The position numbers and the translations under genes are program-made. Below the pieces are notes generated by a model. That model was not told the origin of the DNA. It saw only the letters and a program-made list of their open reading frames with translations, and ran no database searches. A stretch of 64,000 bases of DNA, from positions 124,001 to 188,000 of the forward strand of contig NW_004086713.1 of NCBI RefSeq assembly GCF_000220395.1, in the 5' to 3' direction. Each line of letters opens with the position of its first letter. The stretch's first letter is position 1. This DNA comes from Ichthyophthirius multifiliis (lineage: Eukaryota; Ciliophora; Oligohymenophorea; Hymenostomatida). Of the stretch, positions 11,258 to 24,089 are shown piece by piece.

Positions 11258-14200
11258 TCAAATATATAATCCTAATGATTCTTTCCATATTCTTATTATA
11301 TCATTTTAATAATCAATCAAAAATATTTTTTTTTATTCTAATTCATAATTTACTTTTGTAATATAAAGTTCTTAAAATACATAATTAGGTTGTAAAATTT
11401 ACATCATAATATAACAAGACCATACATCTAATAATTTTTTTTAATTTTTAAAATCTTATTTTAAAAATTATGGAATAGTTTGATCTATAATATTAATTTT
11501 TTAAAAATTTTTCAATAAAATAATATCATTTAAAATTTAATAAAAATTAAAATCTTCTTATTCATCATCCTCTTTTAATAAATTTTTTAAATAATTTTTT
11601 CTTAAAAATTTTATAATATCTTCTATTTATAAAAAAGAGAATTTTTCTTAAACTTTAAATAAAGGTTTTGCAATTTTAAAATATTCAAATTCTTCATTTT
11701 CTTATATTTCTATAAATTTATGCATTTTAGAACTAATTATTTAGATTTCTGTATAGTATTTTTTTATTTATTCAATATTATTAACCAAATATTTATCAGA
11801 AATTACTCCCAAAACTCCCAAAGAAAACAATTTAAACCTATCAACATCATATATTAGTTGCATTTCGAATTCAAAATTCATATTTTATTTACAATCTCTT
11901 TAAATAAGCATCTCACATTATTATTAAATATCATCTAAAGCATTTTTTTTTATTAAAAAATTCTAAAAAAACTCATCTAAATTTTCTTTATTTACTTCCA
12001 TATTTTTTTCAATAATAAACTCGACTAATTTTTCGAACTTTTTTTTTCTTTCTAATTCACCTATTTTATTAGCCCCTAATGTTCCCATAAAACCTCCAAT
12101 TAGTCCTCCAAAAGCTGCCCCTAAAACCGGAATTGGAATAAGAATTTATCCCAATAAAGTTCCTCCAATTCCAATTCCTAGAGAAGTACCAGTCTATACA
12201 AAATTAGCAAAAAGCTTAAAATCATTATATTCTTTATTTGAGTATTTATTATTATATTAATGGATAGATTAGCCTATTAATAATATACTGGAGGCTATCC
12301 AAACAGCTGGTGTCGAAATAATACTCAAACCAACAAAAGCGCTCCCAAATAAACCTCCATAAAATAAATCTTCCAAAATAAGCTTTTTATTTTATTTATA
12401 ATTTCCTTATAAAGCATTTGCTAATACTCCTCCTATAATAGAACCTGCTAAACCAGCAAAAGCTACTCTTACTCTGAATTTTAATTGATAGTTTTATTAT
12501 TAGGAGATATCCCTTTTTTATCTATTTATTCTTCTCCTTTATCTTGCGTATGCTTTTGTATTGTAATCGGTTCTATCTGCGAATGTTTTTTAGCGATTTT
12601 CTAGATTTATTTTTTTTTGATTAAAATAATTGTTATTATTGTCCTTATTTAATACATATTAGTAAGTTGATTTGAGAAAATCCTTTTATTAATTTTGTTT
12701 CGTTTTTTCATTTTGTTGATGTTCCTCCTCTCCTTCTTCTGTTTCTTCTGCTTCTTCTCCTCCTCCTTCTCTTTTATGGTTTTATTCGGCTTTTTCTTTC
12801 ATATTTTTTATAAAAGATTCTACTTTAAATATATTTGGTTGTTTATTTTCAGAAGGAATTATTATATTTTATAATTCTTGTTAGATTTTATAAGATTCTT
12901 ATATTGCATTTTCTTCTTCTTAATAATATTCTTAAAAATGAATTTCCTTTTGAAGTTATTTATCAGTAAAAATGAAAGCTTATTTATTTATTTGATTAAA
13001 GGCTATTTATTAAATTGAATTACTAATTTTATTTTCTTGATATATTGTTTCTATTTCTTTTTTTTTTACTCAATAAATATTTAAAGTTTATCATTGATTT
13101 TTTTATTGAATTTTAATATTTCCTCTTCTAATTTTTGTTGTCTTTTTTGAAATGATCCTATACTTAAGCAATCATTAGAATTCGAAAATTCTATTAGTTT
13201 TTTAAAATTATTAAAAAAAATTTCCATATAATTTAAATTGCTTTCATTTTCTTAAAAAACATATTCCTTTTATTTTATATTTGTATATATTTCTTTTAAT
13301 TATTAACTAAATTAAATATCTTATTTTATTTTGCTACATAAATCTTCTTAATATTATTCACCAATAATAGAAGTTTCTTTATTTGAAATTTGTTAACTTT
13401 AAAGCATTTTTAAAGGCAAAACATTACTAAAACATTTAAATTATTATAAAGTTTCATCTTTATTTTATTAACAAACTTAAACTTCTTAATTATTTAACTT
13501 ATTAAATAAAAGAATAAAATCTTTTTAAAAAAGACCTTAATCATCATAAATGCCTTTAATATATTTTTCTATTAAACATAATATCTATTATAACATTTAA
13601 TTAATTCTTATACTATCAGTTATTAAAAAAGTAGAAGAACTTAACTAAAAAGCAATACATTATAAATTAAAAAGACACATTAAATAACTTAATTATTCTT
13701 ATTCATTTTCAGATACTTAATAACAACTAAAAATACCTTCTAAATCTAAAATTAAATAAATATTATTATTCCCTTCTATTAAACAGAAATCTAAACCTTT
13801 AGTTATATGTTTTTTACCTGATCCTATCTCAAAAAACTCATTTTAAAGTCCATTTTTTATTTAAAAAATTAAACTATTTCCTATAGTACTTTTTCCTTTT
13901 CCGGCTTATCCAATTAGACTGATTACTCGCAATTTTTTTCTTTATTTTGGTTAGATTTATTCCTTTATATTTTGGATAATTTCTTGATTTATTTATAAAT
14001 AATAAAAGCCATCATCTTCATTTTATATTATTTTTACTAAAGAGCCTTTTATAGTTTTTTAAAGTGAAAACTATTAAAAAATACATTAAGAATCCAAATA
14101 TTCATATTCATCAATTTTTTTTATAATTTGAGAAAAAAATTAATTTAAAGTTTAATTTTAAGAAAAATCTTCATTTTAAATATCTTAAAAATGGGGAACA

Positions 14201-15266
14201 TAGAAAATGTTTTTGAAAGTATTTTCTTATCTTTATAATATTATATCTGATTTTATTTATTATTCATTTAAGCAATTATAAATTAAAGCTATATTATCTT
14301 AAAACTAATTAAATTAATTAAAAACTCGATTTTATTTTAGTAATTATTTCTAGTCTTTTTCTCTTATATCTTTTTCAACAATTAATATTAAATTAGTAAT
14401 TTAAAATATTTTTTCGATTATTTCTTCTTGTTTTTTTTCATATTAAATTTAATCTTCTTTTTATTAATTATATAATGATTAATTAAAACCTTATACATCT
14501 AAAAGTAATAACCAGTTTTTATTTTAATCTTAAAAAATTGATAAATCAACTCCTTATGTAACATAATTAATATTCGCAATATTATTAAAGTACATTATAT
14601 TTTATGTATTTAGGAATTAATTACATAATAAATTACATATAGTGGATTTTCCATTTCCTATTTATCCAATTATTGATATTATTTTTACATATTTTATTTG
14701 ATTTTCTTTTATAAAATTATTTAATCTATTTAATTATTCTTTATTTACTTATGAAAAATTTTCTTATATTATTTTAAATTTCTAAAACTAAAAAACATTT
14801 TATTATTAATTTTTTAAAAATAAGTCTTTTATATCATTTTAAAAATCTGAAAATTCTTGTTTTTAGAAATATTTCTGAATTTAATTCAAATCTAAGGTTT
14901 TATTATTAAATTAAGATTTTATATTCTCAAATATAATTTTATATTCTTTTTATCTTTTTTAAAACATTGAATAGGTTTTTCTTATTTCTAAAATATTTTT
15001 TTGATTTCGACTTCAATGTTTGTTTTTTCTATATGCTTTCTTATCCATTTTATTTTGTTTAGTATAATTTCTTATTCGTAAGGAAAAAATCCATTTTTAT
15101 CTAAATGTTATTCTATATCATCGAATTTATCTTATTTTATAAGATTAAATATTTCCAAAGCACAATTTTATTGAATATCATGATTAGCGTTTTAGGATAG
15201 TTATTAATAAATATAATCTATTAAAATATTATCACTTGATTAATTACTAAATTATATATCTTCCAT
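11258..15266 (-). CDS. giant protein with two P-loop GTPase modules and a glycine-zipper membrane domain
   Basis: About 1336 codons from ATG 15266 to TGA 11260-11258, apparently one exon. The N-terminal ~190 residues look like an all-helical repeat region (LEIFNLIKQDKFDDIEQHLD). Module 1 has a P-loop GQIGNGKST (~residue 203), a switch threonine in YVTQGVDL, and DxxG in LLLLDVQGFNQ. Module 2 repeats this order: GQAGKGKST (~454), HITKGLDF, LILDLEGIFS, and FILLFNKLNN at the base-recognition position. This G1 / TxGxD / DxxG layout is that of the GBP/AIG1/septin-like large GTPases. A Glu/Gly-rich spacer (~830-855) follows, then a glycine-zipper segment (~930-1075) with GLAGSIIGGVLANA, GTSLGIGIGGTLLG and GAAFGGLIGGFMG, expected to insert in or deform a membrane. 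A helical tail completes it. One base is missing in T runs at 13058-13067 and 14996-15002. I know of no named protein with this exact order. Confidence 0.8.
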
Positions 15267-15540
15267 ATATTATAAAATATATTATTAAGTTTAATAATTA
15301 TATAGAAATTTCGAAATATATAATATTTAATTTATATTGGAAGTATATATTAGCAATTTTTATTATATATTTTTTAAAAAATAGTTTTTTAATTAGTTCA
15401 TTATATAATATAAATACATTTCTATTTTTTATCTATTATTAAAATATTTATATCTTATATATAAAAAAATTAACTTTAAAAAAACAAAACAATAAAAACA
15501 TTAAATAAATATAAATAATATTAATTGAAAAAAAAAAAAT

Positions 15541-16569
15541 ATGGATAATATATAAAATATTGAATAAAAAAATTAATTTACAATTTCCATAAGAGAATTA
15601 TTAAATTAGCCAATAAAATAATTACATCCATTAAAATAATATCTCTATTAAAAATTCATTTCTTAATTAAATGAAGATCAAAAGTCTAAAAAAATGACTT
15701 TTTATAGATGTTTTAACGAAAACTATTAAAAAAATATCGAAAAAAAATTATTAAATACTACAAAGATAAATATTAAGGCAGATATTTTCGAATATGAAGG
15801 AAAATATGATTAAAACAAATATATGGAATGGTACCTTAATTTTGCAGATTAGTAACTTTTCGGATTTTATAATAGCGGTTTATATGCTTAGGACGAAATT
15901 TAATGTTCTGAGCATCCTTTATTAGCCCATATAAGGGAATATGCAATAGATTAAAGCCAACATAAAGAAAACATAGTTCCCTTAACACACTAAAATGGGG
16001 AACCGACTCCTATTTTGATAATTGGCGCTCATAGATTGGGTACTATATTTTCTATAAAAAACAATAATCCTTAAATTTATTATGGAAATAATTTTTGTGC
16101 TATACATACTGCTAAAAGTATTGATTAAGTACTCTAAATATTTGACTAAGGAAGCCAACATGTGACTAATATTATTGCAATGGCAGCCTAAGGATATAAA
16201 AGTGGTGAATATACATTTTAATAGATAAGTTTTACGTTAAAAACAGCCTATATAGCCTTTAAAAAAGCTGTTGAATTTTCTGAAAATAAAAAATGTATTA
16301 TTCATACAGGTAATTGGGGAACAGGTGCTTTTGGGAATAATCTTAAATTGATGTTTTATATTTAGATTTTGGCAGGAAATTTAGCTGGAGTGGATGTACT
16401 GGAATATCATAGTTTTAGTGTGGAAATATAGGAGTAATGTTAGAGTTTTTTATATGATTATAATAAAGATATAGTACCAGAATTGGAAAAAAATAAAATT
16501 GACATTGATGATATTATTATTTTATTAGAAAAATTAAAATTTAAATGGGGAAAGTCAGATGGAAATTGA
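15541..16569 (+). CDS. poly(ADP-ribose) glycohydrolase-like macrodomain protein
   Basis: Single exon, 342 aa, ATG 15541 to TGA 16567-16569. The best landmark is IHTGNWGTGAFGNN, which matches the IxTGNWGCGxFGGD motif of the PARG catalytic domain, followed by the helix FYIQILAGNLAGVDVLEY where PARG has ALIQLMAAxxAxRDV. Before it, TLKTAYIAF corresponds to the PARG ELNKAYCGF-like segment. Upstream, FADQQLFGFYNSGLYAQDEIQ aligns with FANxxxGGGVL...QEEIxF. The Gln and second acidic residue of the catalytic QEE survive as QDE, but the GGG diphosphate-binding loop is replaced by GFYNSG. PARG removes ADP-ribose polymers from proteins; whether this divergent member is active is uncertain because of the loop change. 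Family assignment rests on motif order seen by eye. Confidence 0.65.
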
Positions 16570-17465
16570 TATGCTTTTTTTTTTTTATTTAATAAAATAA
16601 TTATATTTTTAATGCTCTTTTTTTTGTAACAAAAAAAATATATTGCCATCAAATAATTTTTTTATACTACTTAATAAGCTGGTCTTTGTTTAAAGTGATT
16701 GGTTTGAGAATTTATATAACAAAAAAATCAGGAATTTTTAATTTATTTAAGTTATTTTTATCAATAATTCATTGTCATTATTGTATTAAAAAGGGTATTT
16801 TGTTAATAATATTACATAAAGAGAAAATATCTGTCCATTTTTCCACTATATAAAATTTCTTTATTATATCGGAAGCCATATAACAAGAAGTCCTACGGAA
16901 AAATTTAAGTTTTATTTTAAATATATATAAAATTCCATATTAAATTTATTTATTTTGATATTATTATAGATTAATATATTTTCAAGCATTATATCATTTA
17001 TGTTTCAATGTATTATATATTTATTTAATGAATATATTATATTCATATAAAATAAATAAAATGTTTCATTTATATGTAATTAACTTATACAAATTGTTTT
17101 TAATATTATATCTATATAAATATATAAAGATAATAAAATTTACATATGAATAATGTATAGATATTTAACTTAAACATAATTAGATAGTAATTAAGGCATT
17201 TTAAGGGAAAAAATAATAAATTAATGTTCAATAAAAGCATTTGAGGATAATTTTGGTAAAAATAGATACATTTATATGCATGATTTATGAAAAAAATAAA
17301 ATAAATATTATTAGTGAAATATATTATAATATGGATAATAAAATTTATAAATGAATATAGCAGTTCTTATTAGAATTTAATATTAAAAATTAGAAAAGTA
17401 TAAAAACTAAACAAATAAATATGATTTTTATAATTAAACATGATAATATTTTAATAAAAGAGTTT
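16570..17465. other. intergenic region with a G/C-enriched patch
   Basis: The stretch about 16660-16910 is less extreme in A/T than ordinary spacer (for example words such as ggtctttgtttaaagtgatt and ggaagccatataacaagaag) but has no protein frame I recognise. It may be the 3' flank of the preceding gene or an unannotated RNA gene. The rest is featureless. Confidence 0.3.
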
Positions 17466-18220
17466 TTTTTTTTTTTCGGAATATTTTATGAAAATTAAGA
17501 AGTTTTAGATTTTAATAATTAGTTTATTCCGAATTTTTATGTTAAGAAAGCCTAACAAAAAAGTAAGAGTAATAGAACTAATTCATGGAAAATAATTATC
17601 AATTTTAAATTTAAAATGCTTAGCTTAGTATGTATTTAAATATAGTGAATATGAGTAAATTTGTTTATAAAGAATAAGAAAATACAAAAAAGTACTTTGA
17701 TTATTTTAGAAATTTAGATATAAAGAATATAAATAAATTCAATAAGAGTAAGTAAATATTACTATACGAAAAATATTATTTAAATATTTATCATATAGAT
17801 TATGTGGAATTAATTGAAAATATAAAAAAATGGATTCTAAATAAAGTATTTAAATATTAATTTTAGAGATAATTATTATTTAAATAGTTATCATATAGAT
17901 TAAGTGGAATTAAATTAAAATATAAAGGAAATGATAAAGATAAAAATAAAAATATAAAAGTTTATAAAAATTTAAAAATAAGAAACTTCGAAAAAATAGA
18001 GGAAGTTATAAAATATATTAAAGTAAATATTAAAAAAAAAATTGGTAATAAATAAGTAAGAGGAAAATAAAAAAAAATCTTAATTATTTAGTAGCTTTAA
18101 AGAAAAAAAATATTATTATTTATAATCTAAAATAAATAATATAGAAATAGTAAAATTATTAATTTATTTTAAGAAAAAAGTTTAAGTAAATTAAAAAAAA
18201 AATATAATATAGCAAAATGA
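17466..18220 (+). other. possible fast-evolving or decayed gene with internal repeat
   Basis: A region of protein-like but frame-broken sequence. One frame reads FFGIFYENQEVLDFNN and NFYVKKAQQKSKSNR near 17480-17580. A second gives MLRKPNKKVRVIELIHGKQ from about 17540. From ATG 17630 a 196-codon ciliate-code frame continues to TGA 18218-18220. Two ~52-bp copies (17775-17826 and 17875-17926, offset exactly 100 bases) encode YLNIYHIDYVELIENI and, in a shifted frame, YLNSYHIDQVELNQNI. With TGA the only stop, a 196-codon frame can occur by chance in DNA this A/T-rich, so coding status is doubtful. It could be a decayed gene or one with misplaced introns. Confidence 0.3.
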
Positions 18221-18595
18221 AAAATAATATAAATATATAAAATTATATATAAATATTTATATATAATTATATTTATAAATACATATTTTATTTATATATT
18301 TTTATATTATAATAATTATTATATTTTATTATTAATTTATTTAAAAATTTTCAATAAATAATATTATTATTTAAATAATTCATTTATTTTTAATTAATTT
18401 TAGTTAATATTTATTTTTATAATTTAAATTATTTTTAAACTTGATTTTTTAAAATTTAACATTTAAAGCTTTTTTATTCTAATTTATTTACAATTTTTTT
18501 TTTTTTACTTAAATTTTTAGTTTTATTTTCCTAAATTTTAATATTTTAAGATAATTTTTATTAAAAATATTTTTATTTTTTAGATAAATTTTTTT

Positions 18596-19726
18596 TCACT
18601 TTTTTTCTTAATTATTTTCATTGTAAAATTCTACATTTTTTAAATTTATTTTTTTCTTTAAACTCATTCTATTTTCAACCGAGCTTTTTGCCCTTATTTT
18701 ATTAATTAATTCATTTTAGAAATTTTATAAGATTTTCTATTTATAATTGTTCCATATTATATTTTCTACATACTATCTTTTCACATTCACATCATTAGGA
18801 TATTACTTAGACTATTATATAAATTCTTCGAATAAATTCTGGGACAAAATAGCCTATAAATCTTATATACTAATAGATAATATTTAACATGGTGTACTAG
18901 TAATAGCCGAATAATTAATGCTTTTTTTCTACAAAGCTTCATTACCTGCAAAATAGTCTCCGTTTCCAACTTCATCTATCTCAATATGTATCTGTTAATA
19001 TTACTAAGAAGCAACTTCGATATCAGAAGGGTTCGAATAATCATCTTAAATAAAAAAGTCTTATTTATTTAGTTTTTAAATTTTAAAGAATACTTAAGAA
19101 ATCAATTTAACAATTCCATTCCATACAAAAAAAGCAGCCGTAGGGATTTCCTTTTATTTAATAATTACTGTGTTTGAAACGCAATTTATAATAGTAGTTT
19201 TAATTGCAAGTTTTTTTAATTATATTTATTCCAAATTTTTAAATTAAAAAAGACTTTGATAAAATAACTAAGCTTTTTCCATTTTTTCTTCCAGAAAATT
19301 TTATAAGTATAATATATAAGTTTTTTTAGGAAAAACTAAAATTTAAGAAAATTATAAAAATTCGGCTTTTGAGGATCTTTTTTCATTTAAAATTAAACCT
19401 AATTCTCCAAATAATTCACCTGGTAATATTTTTGTTATTGGATTTTATATTTTTATTTCTTTTGGATATAATACAATTGTTCCAGATAATAATATATAAA
19501 AATTTAAAGACTCGTCTCCTTCTTAGAATAAAAAAGAGTCTTTTGGATGTTATTAAAACTCTAATTCAGGAATTATTTTATCAAATTAATATTTAAATTG
19601 TTTAAGAAATTGAATTTTTTCTAAACAATACTTTATTTAATCAATATGACCAGGAAGTAATTTTTCAAATGGAATTTTTAAAATATTTATTAATATATTG
19701 ATATCGATTTGGCTTAATGTAACCAT
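18596..19726 (-). CDS. protein with two cyclic-nucleotide-binding-like domains
   Basis: Single exon, 376 aa, ATG 19726 to TGA 18598-18596. Domain 1 (about residues 50-150) has the CNBD beta-roll sequence LFQEGDESLNFYILLSGTIV followed by the phosphate-binding-cassette-like ILPGELFGELGLILNEKRSS, matching FGELALxxxxxRxA except that the Ala before Arg is shifted. Domain 2 (about 190-305) is more divergent: AAFFVWNGIVKLI, then after an insertion GNGDYFAGNEALQKKSINYS. The C-terminal ~70 residues are basic and helical. There is no kinase, channel or GEF domain, so this is a stand-alone sensor like many short ciliate CNBD proteins. Domain 2 lacks a clear arginine in its cassette and may not bind nucleotide. 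The frame is clean. Confidence 0.85.
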
Positions 19727-19839
19727 TTAAATTTATTTGCGTATATATAGTGAATGAGTATTTTTTTTGTTATTTTTGATAGTAATTATTAATTTTTATT
19801 AATAATTGAAAATAATTTAGGTTTTATTTTATTATAATA

Positions 19840-19925
19840 TATTTATATATATATATACTTTTATATATTTATATATTTATATATTTATATAATTATATAT
19901 TTATAAATATATATTATATATATTT
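19840..19925. repeat. degenerate TATATATTTA minisatellite
   Basis: Short direct repeats of tatatattta / tatatttata for about 80 bases in the spacer between two minus-strand genes. A similar array lies at 23258-23308. Confidence 0.6.
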
Positions 19926-19979
19926 ACTTTTGTATATTTATTTTTTATCTACATTATATAAATAATTTTATTTTGTTTT

Positions 19980-20493
19980 TCATCTATAATTAGTTATTTA
20001 TTTTAAAGCATCTAAAGATTATTTACGTTTTCTATAATGTTATTATTATTTTTCATTAGATTTTATATATATTTCATATAAATTTCTACTTGTATTAACT
20101 TCTGCCTACTTTTAAGTATAATCAATATCAGTATTTGACATTTTCTAATAATTTCTAAAAGATTCTAATTTTTGGAAATTATTTATATATTCTTATAGTT
20201 TATTTTCTTTATTCTCTAATTATATTTTTAGTGCAGAATTTTCTTATAAAAGAATGTTTTATTAATTTTCGTGTGTTTATTTTAATATTTTTATTTAATA
20301 ATTATTAGAAATTGTTATTTTTTAGGTAATTTCTTACATTTCTTAAGCTTTTTGAGTTTCTAAATTGACTATTTATTAATATAAATTTTGATTTTATTCA
20401 TTCAATTATTTTTTTTCATTCTCAATATAATTTTTTATTTTTAAAACGTTTTTTAATTCTTCATCTTATTCATCAAGATTTTCTTTATTTTTT

Positions 20494-20580
<87 letters not shown>

Positions 20581-22125
20581 ATAAAAAAAACCTTTTAATC
20601 TTTTAATTTAATTTTCATAAGAAAATATTTAGGAATTAGTTTTTTTTTAAAACTCATCAAATTTAATTTTCTTAAAATTAATTTCTTCCAAAAATTAATT
20701 TTCAAATTTTTTTTTTTCTTCTTCTAAATCAATTAGTTATACTTCTAATTTTTATATTTTCTCTAAAAATTCTTTATTTTCATTTTCCATATAATTTCTT
20801 GAATTTTTAAACTGAAAAATATTTACATCTAATTCATTGTTTTTCTAAATAAGTAAATTTTTTAATTTCTCGTTTTCTTCTTCTAAAAATTTTATTTGTT
20901 TTTTTTATATTATTTAGAATTCTTAGTGCTATTAGTTCATTTTGTTCATTATTTTTTAATTTTGTTCATATTCTTTTTCTCTTTAGGCTATTGTTTCTTC
21001 CAATTTTAACTTCAGACTATCTATTTCACTATTTAAAATTAATCTTTCACCCTCCAAATATTATCCGAGTTAATTTTTTTCTAAAATTACACATTATATT
21101 TCCTCAGATCTTATTTAAAGTAACTTCTAGAGTTAATTTTTTTCTTCTTTTAAATGCTCTAGTATATTAAGTTAATTTGTTTTTAATTATTCTACATCCT
21201 AAGTATGTAAAGTGACTAATTTATCTTAAATTTCGTTAATTTCTTATTCTTTAAAAATATTATTTTGAATTAATTATTAATTAAAGGCTTCATTTTCTTC
21301 TTTTAGTATTTATATTTCACATTCAAAGTTGATTTTTAGTGTTTAAATTTAAAAAATTAAATCAGAAATTTCCTAGTTTTTAACTTCGAGTAAATTCCTG
21401 AAATTATCAAGTTCATTTTATAGTATTAAAGTCTCATTTTCGTGTATTTTTTTTAAAGAAATAATCTGTTAATTGACAAAAAATTCATTTTTTTTTTTCT
21501 AATTTTCATTTTCTTCTAAAAAAAAGACTTCTTATTCATTTAATTTATTTCTAATTTTTTCTTTTTCAAAAATAAGTCTTTATTGCTCTTTTTCGAAATA
21601 TTCTCGATTTTCTTAAAGTTAAAATTTTAAATTTTCCATTTCTTGTTCTTTATTTGTGATTAGTTACTTCATTTTTCTCAATTATTCTTCAAATAATTAC
21701 ATATTTTATTTATGAGAGCGTTTTATATGCTCTATTTGTAATAAACTATCACTTTATGCCTATTATTTATTCATTTCAAACTCCATTTAAGCTTCTTGGA
21801 TATATTATTCGTGTGTTTCTTTCTATTGTTAAATTTCTTAGTTTAAACGCTTTATTTCTTGGTCATATATTTATTTTATTTAGATTATTGTATTCATTTG
21901 AGATTCATATTTAGTTTTCCAAATATCGTTTTCAGTCCTTTTTTGGCTAAATTATTTATATAATTATTCATTTTCAGTCAATAGTTAAGCATTTTGCCGT
22001 AAAATTTGTTCTACTTTTGTCTCTATGAGCTTCGATTTATTTAATTTTTGGGTTGAAAAGTTTAATTCTTCAATTGGATCACCTTTTATGGGACTTATGT
22101 CTGAAATTTCTAGTTGATTTTGCAT
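19980..22125 (-). CDS. long coiled-coil protein, two exons
   Basis: I do not recognise a family. Two exons, 22125-20592 and 20482-19980, encode 678 aa; the intron (20483-20591) contains a long TA microsatellite and splits a GAA codon (phase 1). Residues 1-30 are a short non-coiled leader (MQNQLEISDISPIKGDPIEE). The rest is nearly continuous coiled coil with E/K/N/Q at exposed positions and L/I at a/d (for example QLFEEQLRKMKQLI, LEEENEKLKNLL, ENQIKRLKENLDEQDEEL). The C-terminus KQSLDALKQITNYR is basic. No globular domain, Pro-rich tail or membrane segment is seen. Length and uniformity fit basal-body, cortical or Golgi-tether coiled coils, but sequence alone cannot separate these. The frame is intact without correction. 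Confidence 0.8.
20500..20575. repeat. (TA)n microsatellite inside an intron
   Basis: About 75 bases of alternating T and A forming most of the single intron (20483-20591) of the coiled-coil gene at 19980-22125. The GT donor and AG acceptor on the minus strand lie just outside it. Confidence 0.93.
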
Positions 22126-23397
22126 TTTATTTTTTTATTTATTACTGTTAGAATTTATTTATTTATTTATGTTAAAAAAACTGAATAATTAATATTTTTT
22201 TTTTTTTTTTAATTATTTTATAAAAACAATTTATATATAAAAAATTAAAAACATATTTTAATTATAATCCTATATATAAAATATAATAAATAATTATAAT
22301 TAATTATATTATATTCTTGTAAGTACTATATTATAAAAACAATTAAATTAATACTTATATTTTATTTTTTTAAAAAAATTAATGACAATGAATTATTCTT
22401 ATATATAAAAACTAATGAGTCATCTCATATCAAAATACAAATGTTTAATTATTAATCTTTATAAGTATTCAATTGTCATAAAGATTAATTTTAAAATTCA
22501 TTTATATCAGTTCCTACGAAATAAGACATATTGATTAAATAAGTTCAGTTTGATATTCAATCATTAATTAATGATGATATATATATATGTTAAAGTAATT
22601 TGTTTATTACAGAATATTATTTTTATTGAATATAAAATGACCATTTTTGAAAGAAAAATATAAAAAATATTTAAATACATATAAATTTAATGAGATTAAA
22701 ATTAAATACATTAGGTTAATAATAAAAAAAAAAATATTTTATTATCTATAAAATCAATATATAAATAAGTTAAACATTTAAAACATAAATTACGTAGATA
22801 AAGATTCAAAATCAAAACATAAAAAAAAAATTAAAGCAGAACTATTAAAAAAACATGTCAAATGCTTATTTAAATGAAATTTTAGTTTTAAATGTATGTA
22901 TATGTCAAAATAATAATAAATTAAAATTTTAAAGTTATAATATAAATTTTATACTATTCTTAAAAATATTTTATAAAATTTAACAATTTTTTAGAAAAAT
23001 ATTATAAATTTTGTTGAAAACTAAAAATTTATTTAAAAAATTGAAAAAAGAAATATTATTTATAAAGTAATATATAAAATAAAATTTTTAATTAAATTAA
23101 TAAGGAATATATTTTATTAAAAATTTTTAAAAAAAATTAGAGATAAAAAAATTAAATATATTAAGAAAATTAAAAAACCCTTTTTTTAAATAAAATAAAA
23201 ATAAATAAAAAAAAAAGGATTCCAAAAAAAAAAAAAAAAAAAAAAAAAATTTATAAAAAATATATATATTTATATATTTATATATTTATATATTTATATA
23301 TATATTTTATTTTAATTTATCTTTATTTATATTTTCATAATTTTATTATTAAAAATTTATTTGTTCTTTTTTTTTAATCTATTAAAATATACAATTA
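22126..23397. other. intergenic region with homopolymers and minisatellite
   Basis: A/T spacer between divergent genes. Contains an A26 run (23224-23249) and a tatatattta array (23258-23308). No frame looks coding on either strand. Confidence 0.55.
23224..23308. repeat. A26 homopolymer followed by TATATATTTA minisatellite
   Basis: A run of 26 A residues at 23224-23249, then about five copies of a 10-bp tatatattta unit ending near 23308, about 90 bases upstream of the LRR gene start. Confidence 0.8.
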
Positions 23398-24089
23398 ATG
23401 ATTTGTTTAAATTCAAAAAACTTAAAATCATTAAATGAAGAATTTTTAAATGTAGACCCATAAAAAATAAAGCATTTAGATTTGTCTGATAATGAATTAA
23501 AATCAGGACGGTCTTTAGAAAAGTTTTTGAATTTATAAACACTTATAATGGATTAAAATGAATTATATACATTACATGAATTTCCAAAATTAGAATTTTT
23601 GGAATTTTTTAGTGCAACAAAAGTAAATAAAAAAATAAAAAAAATTGATAATTAATTTTTTTCTAGAATAATTTTGCAGTTTTGGATGATTTTTTAATTT
23701 AATGTTAAAATAAATTTCCAAATTTGATTAATTTAAATCTATTTAAAAATCCTTTATGTCCTCCTTTTTATTAACATTAGGAAAATTATCATATATATAG
23801 ATAATAAGTTGTAAAAGCACTCACAAAAATAAAAATATTAGATGGAATTCCAGTTTCAAATAAAGACTTTTAGCCATTTTAAGGAGATGTTATTGCTAAA
23901 TAAGAAAATATTAATGCTTTTTAATAACAAGTTAAAAAGCCAGTAATAAAATAATAATATATTGACGATAATGAAGAGGCTAAAGGAGTAGTTGAATATA
24001 ATGAAAAATATACGAAGGTTAATGCTAATAGAAATATTTTAAAAGGCACTAGTTAAGGAAATAAGCACATTCCTAATGATAAGCTTTGA
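23398..24089 (+). CDS. leucine-rich-repeat protein (LRRcap type), two exons
   Basis: Exons 23398-23622 and 23667-24089 (intron 44 nt, phase 0) encode 215 aa. Three to four 22-24-residue LRRs are visible: CLNSKNLKSLNEEF, KIKHLDLSDNELK, LQTLIMDQNELYTL and NLINLNLFKNPLCPP. They are closed by an LRRcap-like segment, YRQQVVKALTKIKILDGIPVS. The ~75-residue C-terminal tail is hydrophilic (QQVKKPVIKQQYIDDNEE, NILKGTSQG). This short LRR plus cap plus tail resembles the LRMDA / axonemal LRR group that mediates protein contacts; no catalytic domain is present. Binding partner unknown. The intron lies between LRRs, as expected for modular repeats. Confidence 0.85.
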
